A program made the position numbers and the translations under genes. A stretch of DNA of 64,000 bases from Mesorhabditis belari (taxonomy: Eukaryota; Nematoda; Chromadorea; Rhabditida; Rhabditidae): positions 186,001 to 250,000 of the forward strand of contig CAUEEP010000755.1 of assembly GCA_958450365.1 (NCBI GenBank), written 5' to 3'. Within the stretch, counting starts at the first letter, position 1. Every line of letters starts with the position of its first letter. The notes below the pieces were generated by a model. It searched no databases. It was not told where the DNA came from and saw only the letters and a program-made list of their open reading frames with translations. Of this stretch, positions 34,869 to 44,716 are shown in pieces.

Positions 34869-35030
34869 GTATTTTTAGAAATGCAAGCTTGCCCTCATCG
34901 AGAAGCGATCGACATGCTTTTGAAAGCTGGAGAGTCGAAGGCGGCCATCTCGCGAAAGCTCAAAACCAACATCAGAACTGTTCAACGGCTTGCCAAACAA
35001 TTGCAAGAGAAAGGGAACGTGAAACTATTT
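34869..35030 (+). pseudogene. Tc1/mariner-type transposase HTH fragment
   Basis: HREAIDMLLKAGESKAAISR and KLKTNIRTVQRLAKQLQEKG form the paired-like HTH at the N-terminus of Tc1/maT-type transposases. The catalytic domain is absent. A C-terminal fragment of a similar transposase occurs at 37598-37819, so both may derive from one family. Confidence 0.7.
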
Positions 35031-35395
35031 TATTTAAACAAAAAGAAACAGAAAAATCAACGAGAAAATTCTTCCAGACTCAAAACGATGACGACTTTTT
35101 TCTGGACACTTTCTAACTTTCTAGTTTTAACAAGAACACTTCAGGCTTTTATATAATCTCAAATAGAAGGTGAGTTAGAGTAGTTAATCCTAGAAACAAG
35201 AAGAAAAATCGGTTTGTTGTCCGAGTTTCACTGCTTTTTAAGTGATCCAATGGCTTAAAAAGATGGACTTCCAGCCTCAAACCGACGACGACTTTTTTTC
35301 TGGACACTTTCGAACTTTCTAGTTTTAACAGCATGGCTTTTCTATAAATTGAAACTATTTTATTTAAAGGAAAAAGATAAAATATCACTAGAATA

Positions 35396-38300
35396 TCACG
35401 AGATTCCGGCCACTTTTTTGCACACATAGTACGTTTGGATGAGATTCGAGGCGCCGATTCGCCAAAATGTGAAATCCCCGCAACCGATTTGAGCAGTCAT
35501 CTGAAATGGAGAGAAAAATCGGGGCTTTTGCTTTGCTCAGCTTCAATACTGTAAAGGCTTTTTTACTTTTGTTGGAAGTAAAACTTACATAAAGTGATCC
35601 TGAGCTTTGATCGGATCCATAAAAGTTTCGGAAATCGAAAATCGTCCCGTCAAGCCAATACCAATTCCCACCGGAGTTGAGTCCTTAAAACAAGGATTTT
35701 TTCATTTGTGACTAATTCGGGTACACTTTAGGCGTTCTTTGTGCTCAATTTTGGAAACACACCCTTTCTGGTTCACTCTTTTCATTTTACTTGGCTTTAA
35801 ACGTTTTTTGACAGCCTAGCTTTAGACAAAAAAACAAAAAATTCGAAGTAGGGATCGAACTGATGAGGTATCGCTCTGGAAAAAAAGGTGTACCACTCGG
35901 GCCACGACTGCACTGAAACCTGCGCCGCAAAGAGGCCACTAAGACCCAAACAACCATATTTTTCTAACAAAAATTTCGACAAAACTTTCGACGCTTAAAA
36001 CTCTTGACAGATTGTCATTTAGGAAAAACGGAATATAGATTTGGAATCAGCATCAAATTCTGCATCGATTGGAATAGATCGCTTAGCATTTAGCTAAGCC
36101 AGTCCCTTGTTAGTCACCAGTTTCTCCATTTCGACGCTTATAACTCTTGACAGATTGTCATTTAGGAAAAGACGGAATATAGATTTGGAATCAGCATCAA
36201 ATTCTGCATCGATTGGAATAGATCGCTTAGCATTTAGCTAAGCCAGTCCCTTGTTAGTCACCAGTTTCTCGATTTCGACGCTTATAACTCTTGACAGATT
36301 GTCATTTGGAAAAAACGGAATATGGATTTGGAATCAGCATAAAATTCTGTGTCGAATGGTATAGATCGCTTAGCATTTAGCTTAGCCAGTCCCTTGTTAG
36401 TCACCAGTTTTTCCATATTAAATCATTTTCTTTCTTTTGAGCACGAATCCAATATGCAAAATCAATCTGTTCTTCATTTTTTAACAAACAAAGAATTCAG
36501 AATCAGCATCAAATTCTGCATTGAATTCTGCATCGAATGGCATAGGTCTCATAGCATTTAGCTCAGCCGTTTGACCTTTCCCTGTCAGTTTTCAATTTTT
36601 GATCCTCACCTCCAAGCCAAACACTATTATATGGTGGAAGGCAATCTCTCGAATATTGCATTGTTAGACCTAAAAAAGGAACTTTTTTTTGACCGTCAAA
36701 GATAAGTTTTTACCCAAAATGAAGTAATTCTCGAGATCACTATGCACTGAAGCCAAATTCGCGTTCATCGATTGGCAACGAGATTGCGCATCGTAGAAGC
36801 TAGCTCCCATACCGGCCTAGATTTATAGAATTCGTTTAGAAAAGGAAAGAATCAAAAAAAGAGCTTGAATTTGGTAAAAACGAGAGAAATATTCAAGTTG
36901 ATCAGTTAAGTTTTTGAAATTTCGATGTACTTACATAGTAGCAGTATCCGGTTTCAGCGAAATAACTCCATCCAACAGGGCATTGGCCAATAGAGGGGAC
37001 TAAAAACTGATTACTAGTCATGATTACTAGTCAAATTAATATAAGACAAAGAAAGTTTCAATAAATGTTTATTATCCCATTTATTGTCTCAAAAATTTCC
37101 AATAAAAGTTTATTATTTTTTTTGTTTCAAAGGCGTTTGTAGGTAAAGCACTGGTAAATGTTTGAAAGGAAAATGGAAAACTTTAATCAACTTTAATCAA
37201 CTAATTATTACTGCTTTAAAAATAATATAATGATCATAAAGAAGTGTTTTTCCGGAAAAAGCGAAGAGTTTGCGGCAAGCGGGATTGAATCCGAGAGGAA
37301 AGATTGCATAGACTTCGGAGGCTAGTACACTATCCCCTAGGCCATCACTGCTTTCCTGCCCCATCGGCCTGTCGCTCTTATACAGGGTGCGTCATAATTA
37401 TTGCAACAAGAGTTCAAAGACCGTTTTCCAAACAGCTTTCTTATTTTTTTGCCCCCTTTTTTGTTGTGTTGCGTTCTATCTTCTGTTATTCTTGCCTAAT
37501 TGCCTCCCGCTCACACGAAGAAGACGGTTCAGGACTGGTGTGTGGCCAACTTTCCCTCAGTGATCACCAAGGACTGTAATCGGCCAACTTTCCCTCAGTG
37601 ATCACCAAGGATGAATGGCCTCCAAACTCACCGGATCTCAATGTGATGGACTTTTCCATTTGGGCAATCTTAGAGGCTAATTTCTGCTCTTTGACCTTGA
37701 AGAAGTCTTTGACCAAAGGATGGAAGGCGACTCCTCAAGATGACATTCGGGCCGCAGTGGAGGCATATCCGAACCGATTAAGGGCTGTTATCAAGGCAAA
37801 AGGCGGTCATATCGAATGATCTCTTGTTTCCTTATTTGTTACTGTTAAATAAAGCTATTTCTGTTTAAAAATCTTCTTCCAGTGAAACTTCTTGGTGTGC
37901 AATGCCTTGAGTATCTTGTTGCAATAATTATGACGCACCCTGTAGGCTTGAATCCGAGAGGAAAAATTTGCATAGACTTCGGAATATAGCACACTATCCC
38001 CTAGACCATCGCTGCTTTCCAGCTTATCGACCTGGCGCTCTTATAGGATTGAACCCGAGAGGAAAGATTTGCATAAGCTTCGGAGTCTAGCATCCCCTAG
38101 ACCTAGAACTATCCCCTAGACCATCACTGCTTTCCTGCCTTCCGTCTGGCGCTCTTATAGGTAAGGTTTGCCAAAAATTGCCGAAGCTTTAAACACGTTT
38201 TTCTCTATATTATTTGTTTCATATGGGTTTTTTCTTCCCTAAATTTTGGGCTTATCGACTGAGCTTTCAGATTTTTTGTACAACATAATTCGTGTGTATA

Positions 38301-40348
38301 AATGTTTTTTTTAAAAATTCCTCTATGCACTTTAACCTTAGCATTTAGCGCTCACTCACCAGTTGGCGGTCCAACGGTCGTTTGTTTCACAAAACACATG
38401 GACGTTTGTGCATCGTAGCAACTGACAGAGATAGATTGAGCATCGGGAACGAGCTCCAGCACACAGTTATCCGTTGTTGGATGACCTACAGCATTGTTTG
38501 CGTGTTTTCTCTTCACATACCTGGTGCCCAATTAAAATAGTTGGCCGGCGTTCCATCAACATTGAAAAATGAGCCATTATTTCCACGTCGTGTTCCCAAA
38601 TAAAATGATGGATAGCCCCAAGCTGAAAATATTTCAGATTAGGTTTACCTATTAATAGAATTGACTGTTCAGAAAGTTCAGAAAGTCTTTTCTGACACTC
38701 TTTTCGTTTCCTTTTCGTATGCATCAATTGAACAACGATTTATAGCCGTATATAGCGTATATAGTGAAATTTTCAGCGAAATTCTTTCAACCAACCTCTT
38801 CGTAGAGGTTTTTAAAGATTAAAAAGTTGTGTGATTTTGCGTAAAAAGCAGGTCATCTTTCCGTTTGTAAAGGGAATTTTATCGTAAGTGCCGTTTTTGC
38901 GAGTAGGCACACTATAGCATGGCAAAACTACCGTAGTCAAGACACTAATATACACCGTATTTTCTCTAATAGTAGTGCACCCCGGCGAGCCGAGTTGATG
39001 CCTATTTTACGGTTTCCAATTTTTCCGAGAGACTCAACACTCAAATCCTCCACTAGATCTCATCGTCAGCTACATTTTCCGACCTCACATCGATAGGTTC
39101 TGATGAGCGGTTCTCGAGATTTCGAGGAATTTAGACGACGATCAGGGTGCACTACTATTAGAGAAAATAAGGTAACCAAATTGAAACAAATAATGCTTCT
39201 TACTTCGGGGGTGGGACAAATCCGACCTTTTTTGCGCACCTGGACATTTGCGCACCTTTTTTCGCTGGAAAAGGACTTGGAAAGGTCGTAGAGCTTCAAA
39301 AATCGTTTCACATAAGGAAATCGTATGCGTAGATTCCAAATTTCGACAAAACAGACCTCGCTGATACGTCAAATTTGGGCTAAAAGGCAAAAAATACGCA
39401 ACTTAACGCTTTTCCTCAGTTTTTCCCTTTTAGCCCAAATTTGACGTCTCAGCGAGGGCTGATTTGTTGAAATTCGGAATCTACGCATACGATTCCCCTA
39501 GCTGAAACGATTTTTGAAGCTCTACAGCCTTTTCCAGCGAAAAAAAGGTACGCAAATGTCCAGGTGCGCAAAAAAAAAGTCGGATTTGTCTTTATTTATT
39601 GAAGTTAAAGCGCTTATTGAAATAGTGCATTTTAGAATCAACATGGATTGAGTTGATTTACGATAAAATGCCTTTTCAAAGAAGCTTTTTATTTGTCGTA
39701 GTCGCATTTGTCTCATTCCCGTTTATTTATTTTTGATCTTTGATTTGAAATTTGGCTTTTTTGTAAAAGATTTTTTTAAACTAACCATTTGCTAGTTGCA
39801 CAATGTGTCCATTATCAAAAGCGTTGTGCACGGAGATCAAATGTCCTCCGTAAGAGTTGCACAATAGCTCGGCATTGTCAAATGAATCTGTCAAATGAGT
39901 ATCGTTCAAATGAATCTGTTCAAATGAATCTGTCAAATGAATCTGTCAAATGAATCTGTTAAATGAATCTGTCAAATGAATCTGTCAAATTAATCTGTCA
40001 AATGAATCTGTCAAATGAATCTGTCAAATGAATCTGTCAAATGAATATCGTTCAAATTCAAACAACTAGCCCTTTGCTAGAGCCCAAAAAACGTTCTAAA
40101 CGCCGATCTTGTTTAAGAAAGCTTAAACTTTCCTAAACTTTAATTGTTCTCGATTTCTGTCGCGAAACTCTGGTACTTAGGCTTTATAGAAAACGAGTTG
40201 TGCTTTAAAAATGGTAAGAAAAAGAACCCACTCAATGTTAAAGGGAAAAGACATCCGCCCAATTGATTATCGTACTCAACTGGACAATCAAATGCATTAG
40301 AAATAATAGAAAAAGTACAGAAACTAATAAAATTTTAGCAATAAACAT
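35396..40348 (-). CDS. Secreted C-type lectin with two lectin domains (one-base frameshift in exon 1)
   Basis: Exons: 40232-40348, 39786-39887, 38521-38622, 38360-38485, 36935-36999, 36714-36816, 36610-36669, 35589-35683, 35396-35500; all introns are GT-AG and phases match. The start at 40348 gives a signal peptide (MFIAKILLVSVLFLLFL). After it the frame must move by one base near 40300 to read NAFDCPVEYDNQLGGCLF; the sum of exons is one base short of a multiple of three. Domain 1: SFDNAELLCNSYGGHLISVH ... GTPANYFNWAPG ... TDNCVLELV ... MCFVKQ. Domain 2: CPVGWSYFAETGYCYY ... FYDAQSRCQSMNANLASVHS ... VWLGGLNSGGNWYWLDGT ... YYVCKK, stop TGA. The WIGL and cysteine pattern fits nematode clec proteins, usually extracellular and often infection-induced. 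The calcium EPN/QPD motif is not obvious, so sugar binding is unproven. Confidence 0.9.
35845..36425. repeat. tRNA-like unit followed by three 140-bp repeats
   Basis: A tRNA-like sequence on the minus strand (GTGGCCCGAGTGGTACACC, B box AGTTCGATCCC, then T6 and T7) is at 35840-35925. Repeats with GACGCTTATAACTCTTGACA follow at about 35987, 36134 and 36277. The block lies in the lectin intron between 36609 and 35684. Confidence 0.85.
37383..37942 (+). mobile_element. Tc1/mariner deletion derivative, 560 bp
   Basis: Perfect termini CAGGGTGCGTCATAATTATT and its inverse (27 bp or more), with TA at 37381-37382 and 37943-37944. It retains only the C-terminal part of a transposase. Confidence 0.93.
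37598..37819 (+). pseudogene. Transposase C-terminal fragment (Tc1/maT type)
   Basis: EWPPNSPDLNVMDFSIWAIL contains the third catalytic Asp and the tail typical of maT/Tc1 transposases; it ends naturally at TGA (DIRAAVEAYPNRLRAVIKAK). The first two catalytic residues and the HTH are missing, so it is non-autonomous. Confidence 0.88.
38957..39174. mobile_element. 218-bp MITE, best-preserved copy
   Basis: Ends ACCGTATTTTCTCTAATAGT and ACTATTAGAGAAAATAAGGT, with subterminal GTGCACCC inverted repeats. Relatives are at 5340, 5710, 25230 and 57172, plus a stub at 57465. It lies in the lectin's third intron from the 3' side of exon 2. Confidence 0.88.
39200..39592. mobile_element. Fold-back element, about 390 bp
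   Basis: The left arm from AAATCCGACCTTTTTTGCGC to CAAATTTGGGCTAAAAGG (about 39217-39390) is inverted at 39430-39585 around a 40-bp loop. It abuts the MITE at 38957-39174. Confidence 0.85.
39881..40060. repeat. 13-bp minisatellite (AATCTGTCAAATG)
   Basis: About 12 units run up to and include the acceptor of lectin exon 2, so the splice site itself (CATTTGACAG) is a repeat unit. Confidence 0.92.
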
Positions 40349-40796
40349 TTCCTTGAAAAGATCTAAGCCAAGAAATTTGATGAATAACCTATTTAAACCC
40401 AAAAAAAAGCCTTATCAACTTTCAAAGAGGCCGTAAAATCTCTCATCACTGATTGGGAAGCCGTTTTTTGCCGTTTTTTGCCGTTTTTTTTTTGCGAGAG
40501 TTCCGGTGAAATCATGCATCTAATCTTTGCTGGAAGTATTTTTTGTGTTCTTGGCTGATTTCGATCAATTTATGCCCTAAATCCGTTTTAAAATTCCAGA
40601 TCCTGTTAAGCCATTGTGTTAAAGGAGCAGCTAAATCGAGAGAACAATGAGATTTTCCTCGACTACCGTAGTCTTGTCTCTATTTTTTTTCTAGATTGGT
40701 GATTAAGAAATTGGTTAAGTTAAAAACTGGAAACCAATGATGGCTTTACCGTTGACCTACAGTCAGCCCTAAGCTCTGCTGAATGAATCTGAGGTT

Positions 40797-41104
40797 TAAG
40801 CTGAGCTTAAACCTAAGCCTAAGCCCTAAGCCCGAGTCTAAGCCTAAGCCTGAAGTCTGAGCCTAACCCTAAGCCCGAGCCTGAGTCTAAGCCCGAGCCT
40901 GAGCCTAGTCTAAGCCTAAGCCTAGCCTAAGTCTGAGCCAAGCTTAGCCTAAGCCTGAAGTCTGAGCCTAACCCTAAGCCCGAGCCTGAGTCTAAGCCCG
41001 AGCCTAGTCTAAGCTGAGCTGCTGAAGCTGAGCTTAAACCTAAGCCTGAGCCTGAGCCTAGCCTAAGCCTAGCCTAAGCCTGAGCCAGCCTAAGCTTAGC
41101 CTAA
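40797..41104. repeat. Interstitial telomere-like array (GCCTAA variants)
   Basis: About 50 degenerate hexamers (CCTAAG, CCTGAG, TCTAAG, CCCGAG), with an internal direct repeat starting GCCTGAAGTCTGAGCCTAAC at about 40847 and 40940. Its complement is close to TTAGGC. Confidence 0.85.
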
Positions 41105-41301
41105 GATTGAAATTGAAATTTGAGAAAAATTGAAACCTCATGGAAGTATTTTTGTGTTCTTGGCTGATTTCGAGCAATTTTTGCCCTAAATCTTTTAGCA
41201 TTTTTGCTTAAAATTCTAGATCCTGTAACCATTGTGTTAAAGATCGAGAGAGCAATGAGATTTTCCCCGATTACCGTAGTCTTGTCTCTATCTTTTCCTA
41301 G

Positions 41302-41690
41302 ATTGGCGATTTCTAGAGGCGAAATTGGGAACAAGAACGACGAGGGCAATACAGAGTAATATTATCTGATTACCGTAGCTTTAGATCTGTAATACTAGAC
41401 CTACACTCTTCTCCTAGCGATCAGATCTTACTGTAATCTTAAAGACGTAGAGGTTACGGTACCTGGACACAGATGTTAAGACATTGCTTCACTGAGGCAA
41501 ATACTTGCCTTAGAGCCGGACTGACCGTAACCGATCCTTTATATCCGTAGATCTTTATAATGTTTAATAAATCCTACTGTAATCAACGATGCATCCGGGT
41601 GACTGTAGCCTTTAGCTAGGTCGGCAGTCGGGATTACGGTAACCTAAACTGGCTAGTCAAGAACTAGAGCCTAGAGCCTGCCCCAACTAC
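41302..41690. repeat. Dispersed repeat, inverted partner at 53068-53455
   Basis: It starts TCTAGAGGCGAAATTGGGAA and ends TCTAGAGCCTAGAGCCTGCC in sense. The partner reads the reverse complement with about 90 percent identity by eye. Confidence 0.85.
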
Positions 41691-42418
41691 CGTAACCATG
41701 TTTTTACACAGTAGCTTTGATATATGACTTTCAAAAACTATCCACTTGATTGCTAAAAAGCTAAAAAGCATTTCCAGTACGTTAGTGAAACGATCGAGTG
41801 GCTTCAATCCGCCTTACATGTCACCAGTAAGAGATCAACGAATCATTCAAAATCCGAATGTTTCTTTGCATTTGCGTGCTTGAAAACTAAACGGATTATG
41901 AACATTAAAGAGTCAAGTAGAAATGAGTCATTAAAAAAAAATGGGATTGAGAAATTCAAGAGACAATTCAAGTGCTAGAAGCGGTGTTTTTTTACATGTT
42001 TAAGCACAGGCACACCAAAACATGTTGTCAAGCCATTCCCCGTGCCATAAACGCGATCGAGGTTTAATGAAAGCTTCAATTGGACACAGTATGTCTTAAT
42101 TTTCCGAATGGCTACCATTTTTCAAAAAAAGCAATTTCAATTTCTATCAATTTTTCTAATAATTTTGCTGGAAAAAAATGAAAAACTGAATCGTTTTGTT
42201 CAAAACTATACTGAAACCATAAATAAACCGGTAAAAGTTTAAAATTTGACTTAATCAAAAATATCTGATTTGTAAAATTATCGGTCTACATTTAAAAATG
42301 GATATTTTTTTGATATTGATTTCAATGTTAGACAGTCCAAAGAACTACAATTTCTCAAGATTGAATAATCAGGCGACTCCCGCCTTTTGGATCCCTCTTT
42401 CCCCCCGCCCACAACATG

Positions 42419-42504
42419 GCCGCATTAGCTCAGTTGGTAGAGCGTCAGACTTTTACGAATCGAAAGCGATCTGAATGTCAGGGGTTCGAGCCCCCTATGC
42501 GGCT
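42419..42504 (+). tRNA. tRNA-Lys(UUU) with a 13-nt intron
   Basis: Acceptor stem GCCGCAT/ATGCGGC, D arm GCTC...GAGC, anticodon stem TCAGA/TCTGA and T arm AGGGG TTCGAGC CCCCT all pair. Loop C-T-TTT-A is interrupted after position 37 by 13 nt (42456-42468, CGAATCGAAAGCG). A T5 terminator follows. The anticodon reading depends on the usual intron position after base 37. Confidence 0.85.
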
Positions 42505-43430
42505 AATCATTTTTGCATTTTTGCAAAAATCAAACCTTCGGCAAATTCTCGACTACGCATTCCCCTTCCAAGCGAGGACGATGACGGGAAGCACCTGGTA
42601 TCAATTGACAAATGACAACGAATCAACAATTATTCCTATGGATTGGTGGCTTTCAGTGGGTTATAGAAGAATCTGATTTTAGAACTACAGTCTAAAAATC
42701 TTTAGGCATCTACGTGCCAAACTCAATTTACTCCTAACCAGACGGTGAGTGTGAACGATTGTGGAATGGAGACACGCTGGGTTTTTCTTCCTGTGGCTTA
42801 TCGGAACACATTAAAAAGTGACGGGAAAATAAATGTTTTTCGATATTTTTTTGCTCATGATACACATAAACTTACCTGGAATTGAGTCCTGTGATGTAAC
42901 ATCAGCTGCACAAATAAACACTGACAATTTGGAGAAAGTTACAAAAAAATTACGACAATTGAGCCATTTTGATTTCACAATTCAATTTCAGCAAATCACC
43001 AAGTCCAAGAGATTCCCTTTTACTAACCAGCATTCAACAAAACTTGAATAAAGTTTAAAAAAACTTGTGCTGTGATGGGCTTTATCATCTCTAAATATAT
43101 ACTTAACCAGAAACAAGCGCTGAAAACAAGACACAGGATTTGTCGATGTGGAAACCATTGCTCAACGTTGTTTAGTTCATTCACTGTTAACAGTTCAAAC
43201 AACATTGTTAATCAACTCTGAAAGATTGACAAAGGGAAAGCAGGAAAAGAGATTATAATGGAAGATTTTAAAACCTCTGATAGCATTTGTTAAATTCATA
43301 AAATAAAAACTCGATTCAAAAAGTCCGCAATCTGTTTCTTTTGTTGCCATTTTTGACACTTTGACAGTTTAGACATTCATTCCCTGCCTCCACTCTTCTT
43401 ATAAACACTTCCACAACGAGGGGGATCGTA

Positions 43431-43503
43431 GCCCGGTTAGCTCAGTCGGTAGAGCACCAGACTCTTAATCTGGCTGTCGCGGGTTCGAGCCCCGCATCGG
43501 GCT
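43431..43503 (+). tRNA. tRNA-Lys(CUU)
   Basis: GCCCGGT/ATCGGGC acceptor (one G-T pair), CCAGA CTCTTAA TCTGG anticodon arm and GCGGG TTCGAGC CCCGC T arm. T7 terminates just downstream. It is a standard functional-looking tRNA. Confidence 0.96.
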
Positions 43504-43573
43504 TATTTTTTTGGCATTTGTAAAAATGTCGTGACCATTGTTTGTTTTTCAAATCGATAGCCAACAGATTCAA

Positions 43574-43757
43574 CAGTCCGCTCTCGATATAACGATTCTG
43601 TCAGGACCGCGAAATGGGATCGCTACATCAAAAAATCGTAGATAAAGGGTGACGAGAAATAACCTAAGAATAGCCCATTCTATATTTCTGTTATTTGTAG
43701 ACGATTTTCGACGTAACGATTCCATTCCGATAGAATCGTTATATCGAGAGTCGACTG
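43574..43757. mobile_element. Tigger/pogo-type MITE (left arm copy)
   Basis: Termini CAGTCCGCTCTCGATATAAC and GTTATATCGAGAGTCGACTG. The CTCGATATAACG motif resembles the termini of the 8779 element. The counterpart is at 47252-47433, so the MITE was present before or moved with the duplication. Confidence 0.8.
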
Positions 43758-43961
43758 GATAATTTTTTAATTAAAAATTAAATTTTTTAAAAATTTAAAA
43801 AAAAAAAAAAAAAATTTTTTTAAAATTTTTTTAAAAAATTTTTTAAAAATTATAAAAAAATTTTTTTTAAAAAAAAAATTAAAAAAAAAAAAAAAAAAAA
43901 ATTTTTATAAAAAAAAAAATAAAAAAAAAAAAAATTTTTTTTTTTTTAATATTTTAAAAAA

Positions 43962-44016
<55 letters not shown>

Positions 44017-44078
44017 TTAAAAAAAAAAGGGTTTTTGGAATTTTTTTTTTAAAAAAAAAAAAAAAAAAAAAAATTTTA

Positions 44079-44135
<57 letters not shown>

Positions 44136-44220
44136 AATATAAAAAAAAAAAATTTAAAAAAAAAAAAAAAAAATTTATAAAAAATTTTAAAAATTAATAT
44201 AAAAAAATATAAAAAAAAAT
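43758..44220. repeat. Near-pure A/T homopolymer block
   Basis: Long runs of A and T with almost no G or C for about 450 bp, absent from the other palindrome arm. The 126-residue F/K-rich ORF is a shadow. A base-calling or assembly artefact is possible. Confidence 0.9.
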
Positions 44221-44659
44221 ATTTTGGCTTTTGAATTGAAAAATTACGATTTTTAATAGAGAAAAGCGGCCAAAAGCTTTTCAAAATTTGGATCTTTTTT
44301 GTTTTCCAATTTCGAATTTGATTCAATTCTAAAGGAAAGTAAAGCTAATCACTTATTGATAAGCGATCCGTTTTATTATTCCTTTTGGATCTAACACCAA
44401 AGAAAACACTTGTTTTCATCTTTTCTTCATTAAAAGAAAAGCAAATGATATCATTTTTCAATTCTATTTTTTCGAATGGGAAAATTGTTTTGAATTGGGG
44501 TGAGTTTGTGCAAAAATCTCTGCAATTCCCTTCATTTTTCCTTTCGCTAATCAAATTTGGAAACGAAATTATGGTAAGGATTGAATATTGACACAATCAA
44601 ACAACCCCAATGATGCGAATCCAATGGGGATTTTGTTTTGAAAACAAGTAAATCACTGG

Positions 44660-44667
44660 TATAAAAG
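44660..44667 (+). promoter_or_regulatory. TATA box of the secreted-protein gene
   Basis: TATAAAAG stands 50 bp before the ATG at 44717, with a CA-rich short leader between, a normal distance for a TATA promoter with a short 5' UTR. Confidence 0.7.
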
Positions 44668-44716
44668 TGGATCCAGAATCCAGCCCAATCAACCAACCAA
44701 CTCACGTCAATCGACA

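Larger units (their letters stand above)
37265..38160 (-). repeat. Tandem tRNA-like units, one hit by a transposon
   Basis: Three about 105-bp units with CACTATCCCCTAGGCCATCA and GGATTGAA(T/C)CCGAGAGGAAA occur at 37270-37382, 37945-38045 and 38047-38160. Minus-strand A-box-like GATGGCCTAGGGGATAGTG and B-box-like GGATTCAATCCC point to tRNA origin. They lie in a lectin intron. Confidence 0.75.
40349..42050. other. Intergenic stretch upstream of the lectin
   Basis: It holds the telomere-like array (40797-41104) and a dispersed 390-bp repeat (41302-41690). TTTAAATAG about 40 bp upstream of the lectin ATG could be a core promoter. No other gene is seen. Confidence 0.5.
42055..44280. repeat. Left arm of a large palindrome
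   Basis: It matches 47195-48713 in inverse orientation: outer block GATCGAGGTTTAATG, tRNA-Lys(UUU), the ORF-bearing block, tRNA-Lys(CUU), a Tigger-type MITE, and inner block ATTTTGGCTTTTGAATTGAA. The left arm is longer because of A/T-rich sequence at 43760-44218. Confidence 0.88.

Noticed and set aside
35149..35427. 92-codon minus ORF next to the lectin stop
   Set aside because: Overlaps the last lectin exon in another frame and repeats sequence from 35080-35130; no motif.
42833..43051. ORF shared by both palindrome arms (72 codons, counterpart 47976-48260)
   Set aside because: The similarity is explained by the duplication. Many differences change the amino acid and the reading starts and ends differ, so protein selection is not supported; it could still be a decayed exon.
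43946..44326. 126-codon F/K-rich ORF
   Set aside because: Arises from the A/T homopolymer block.
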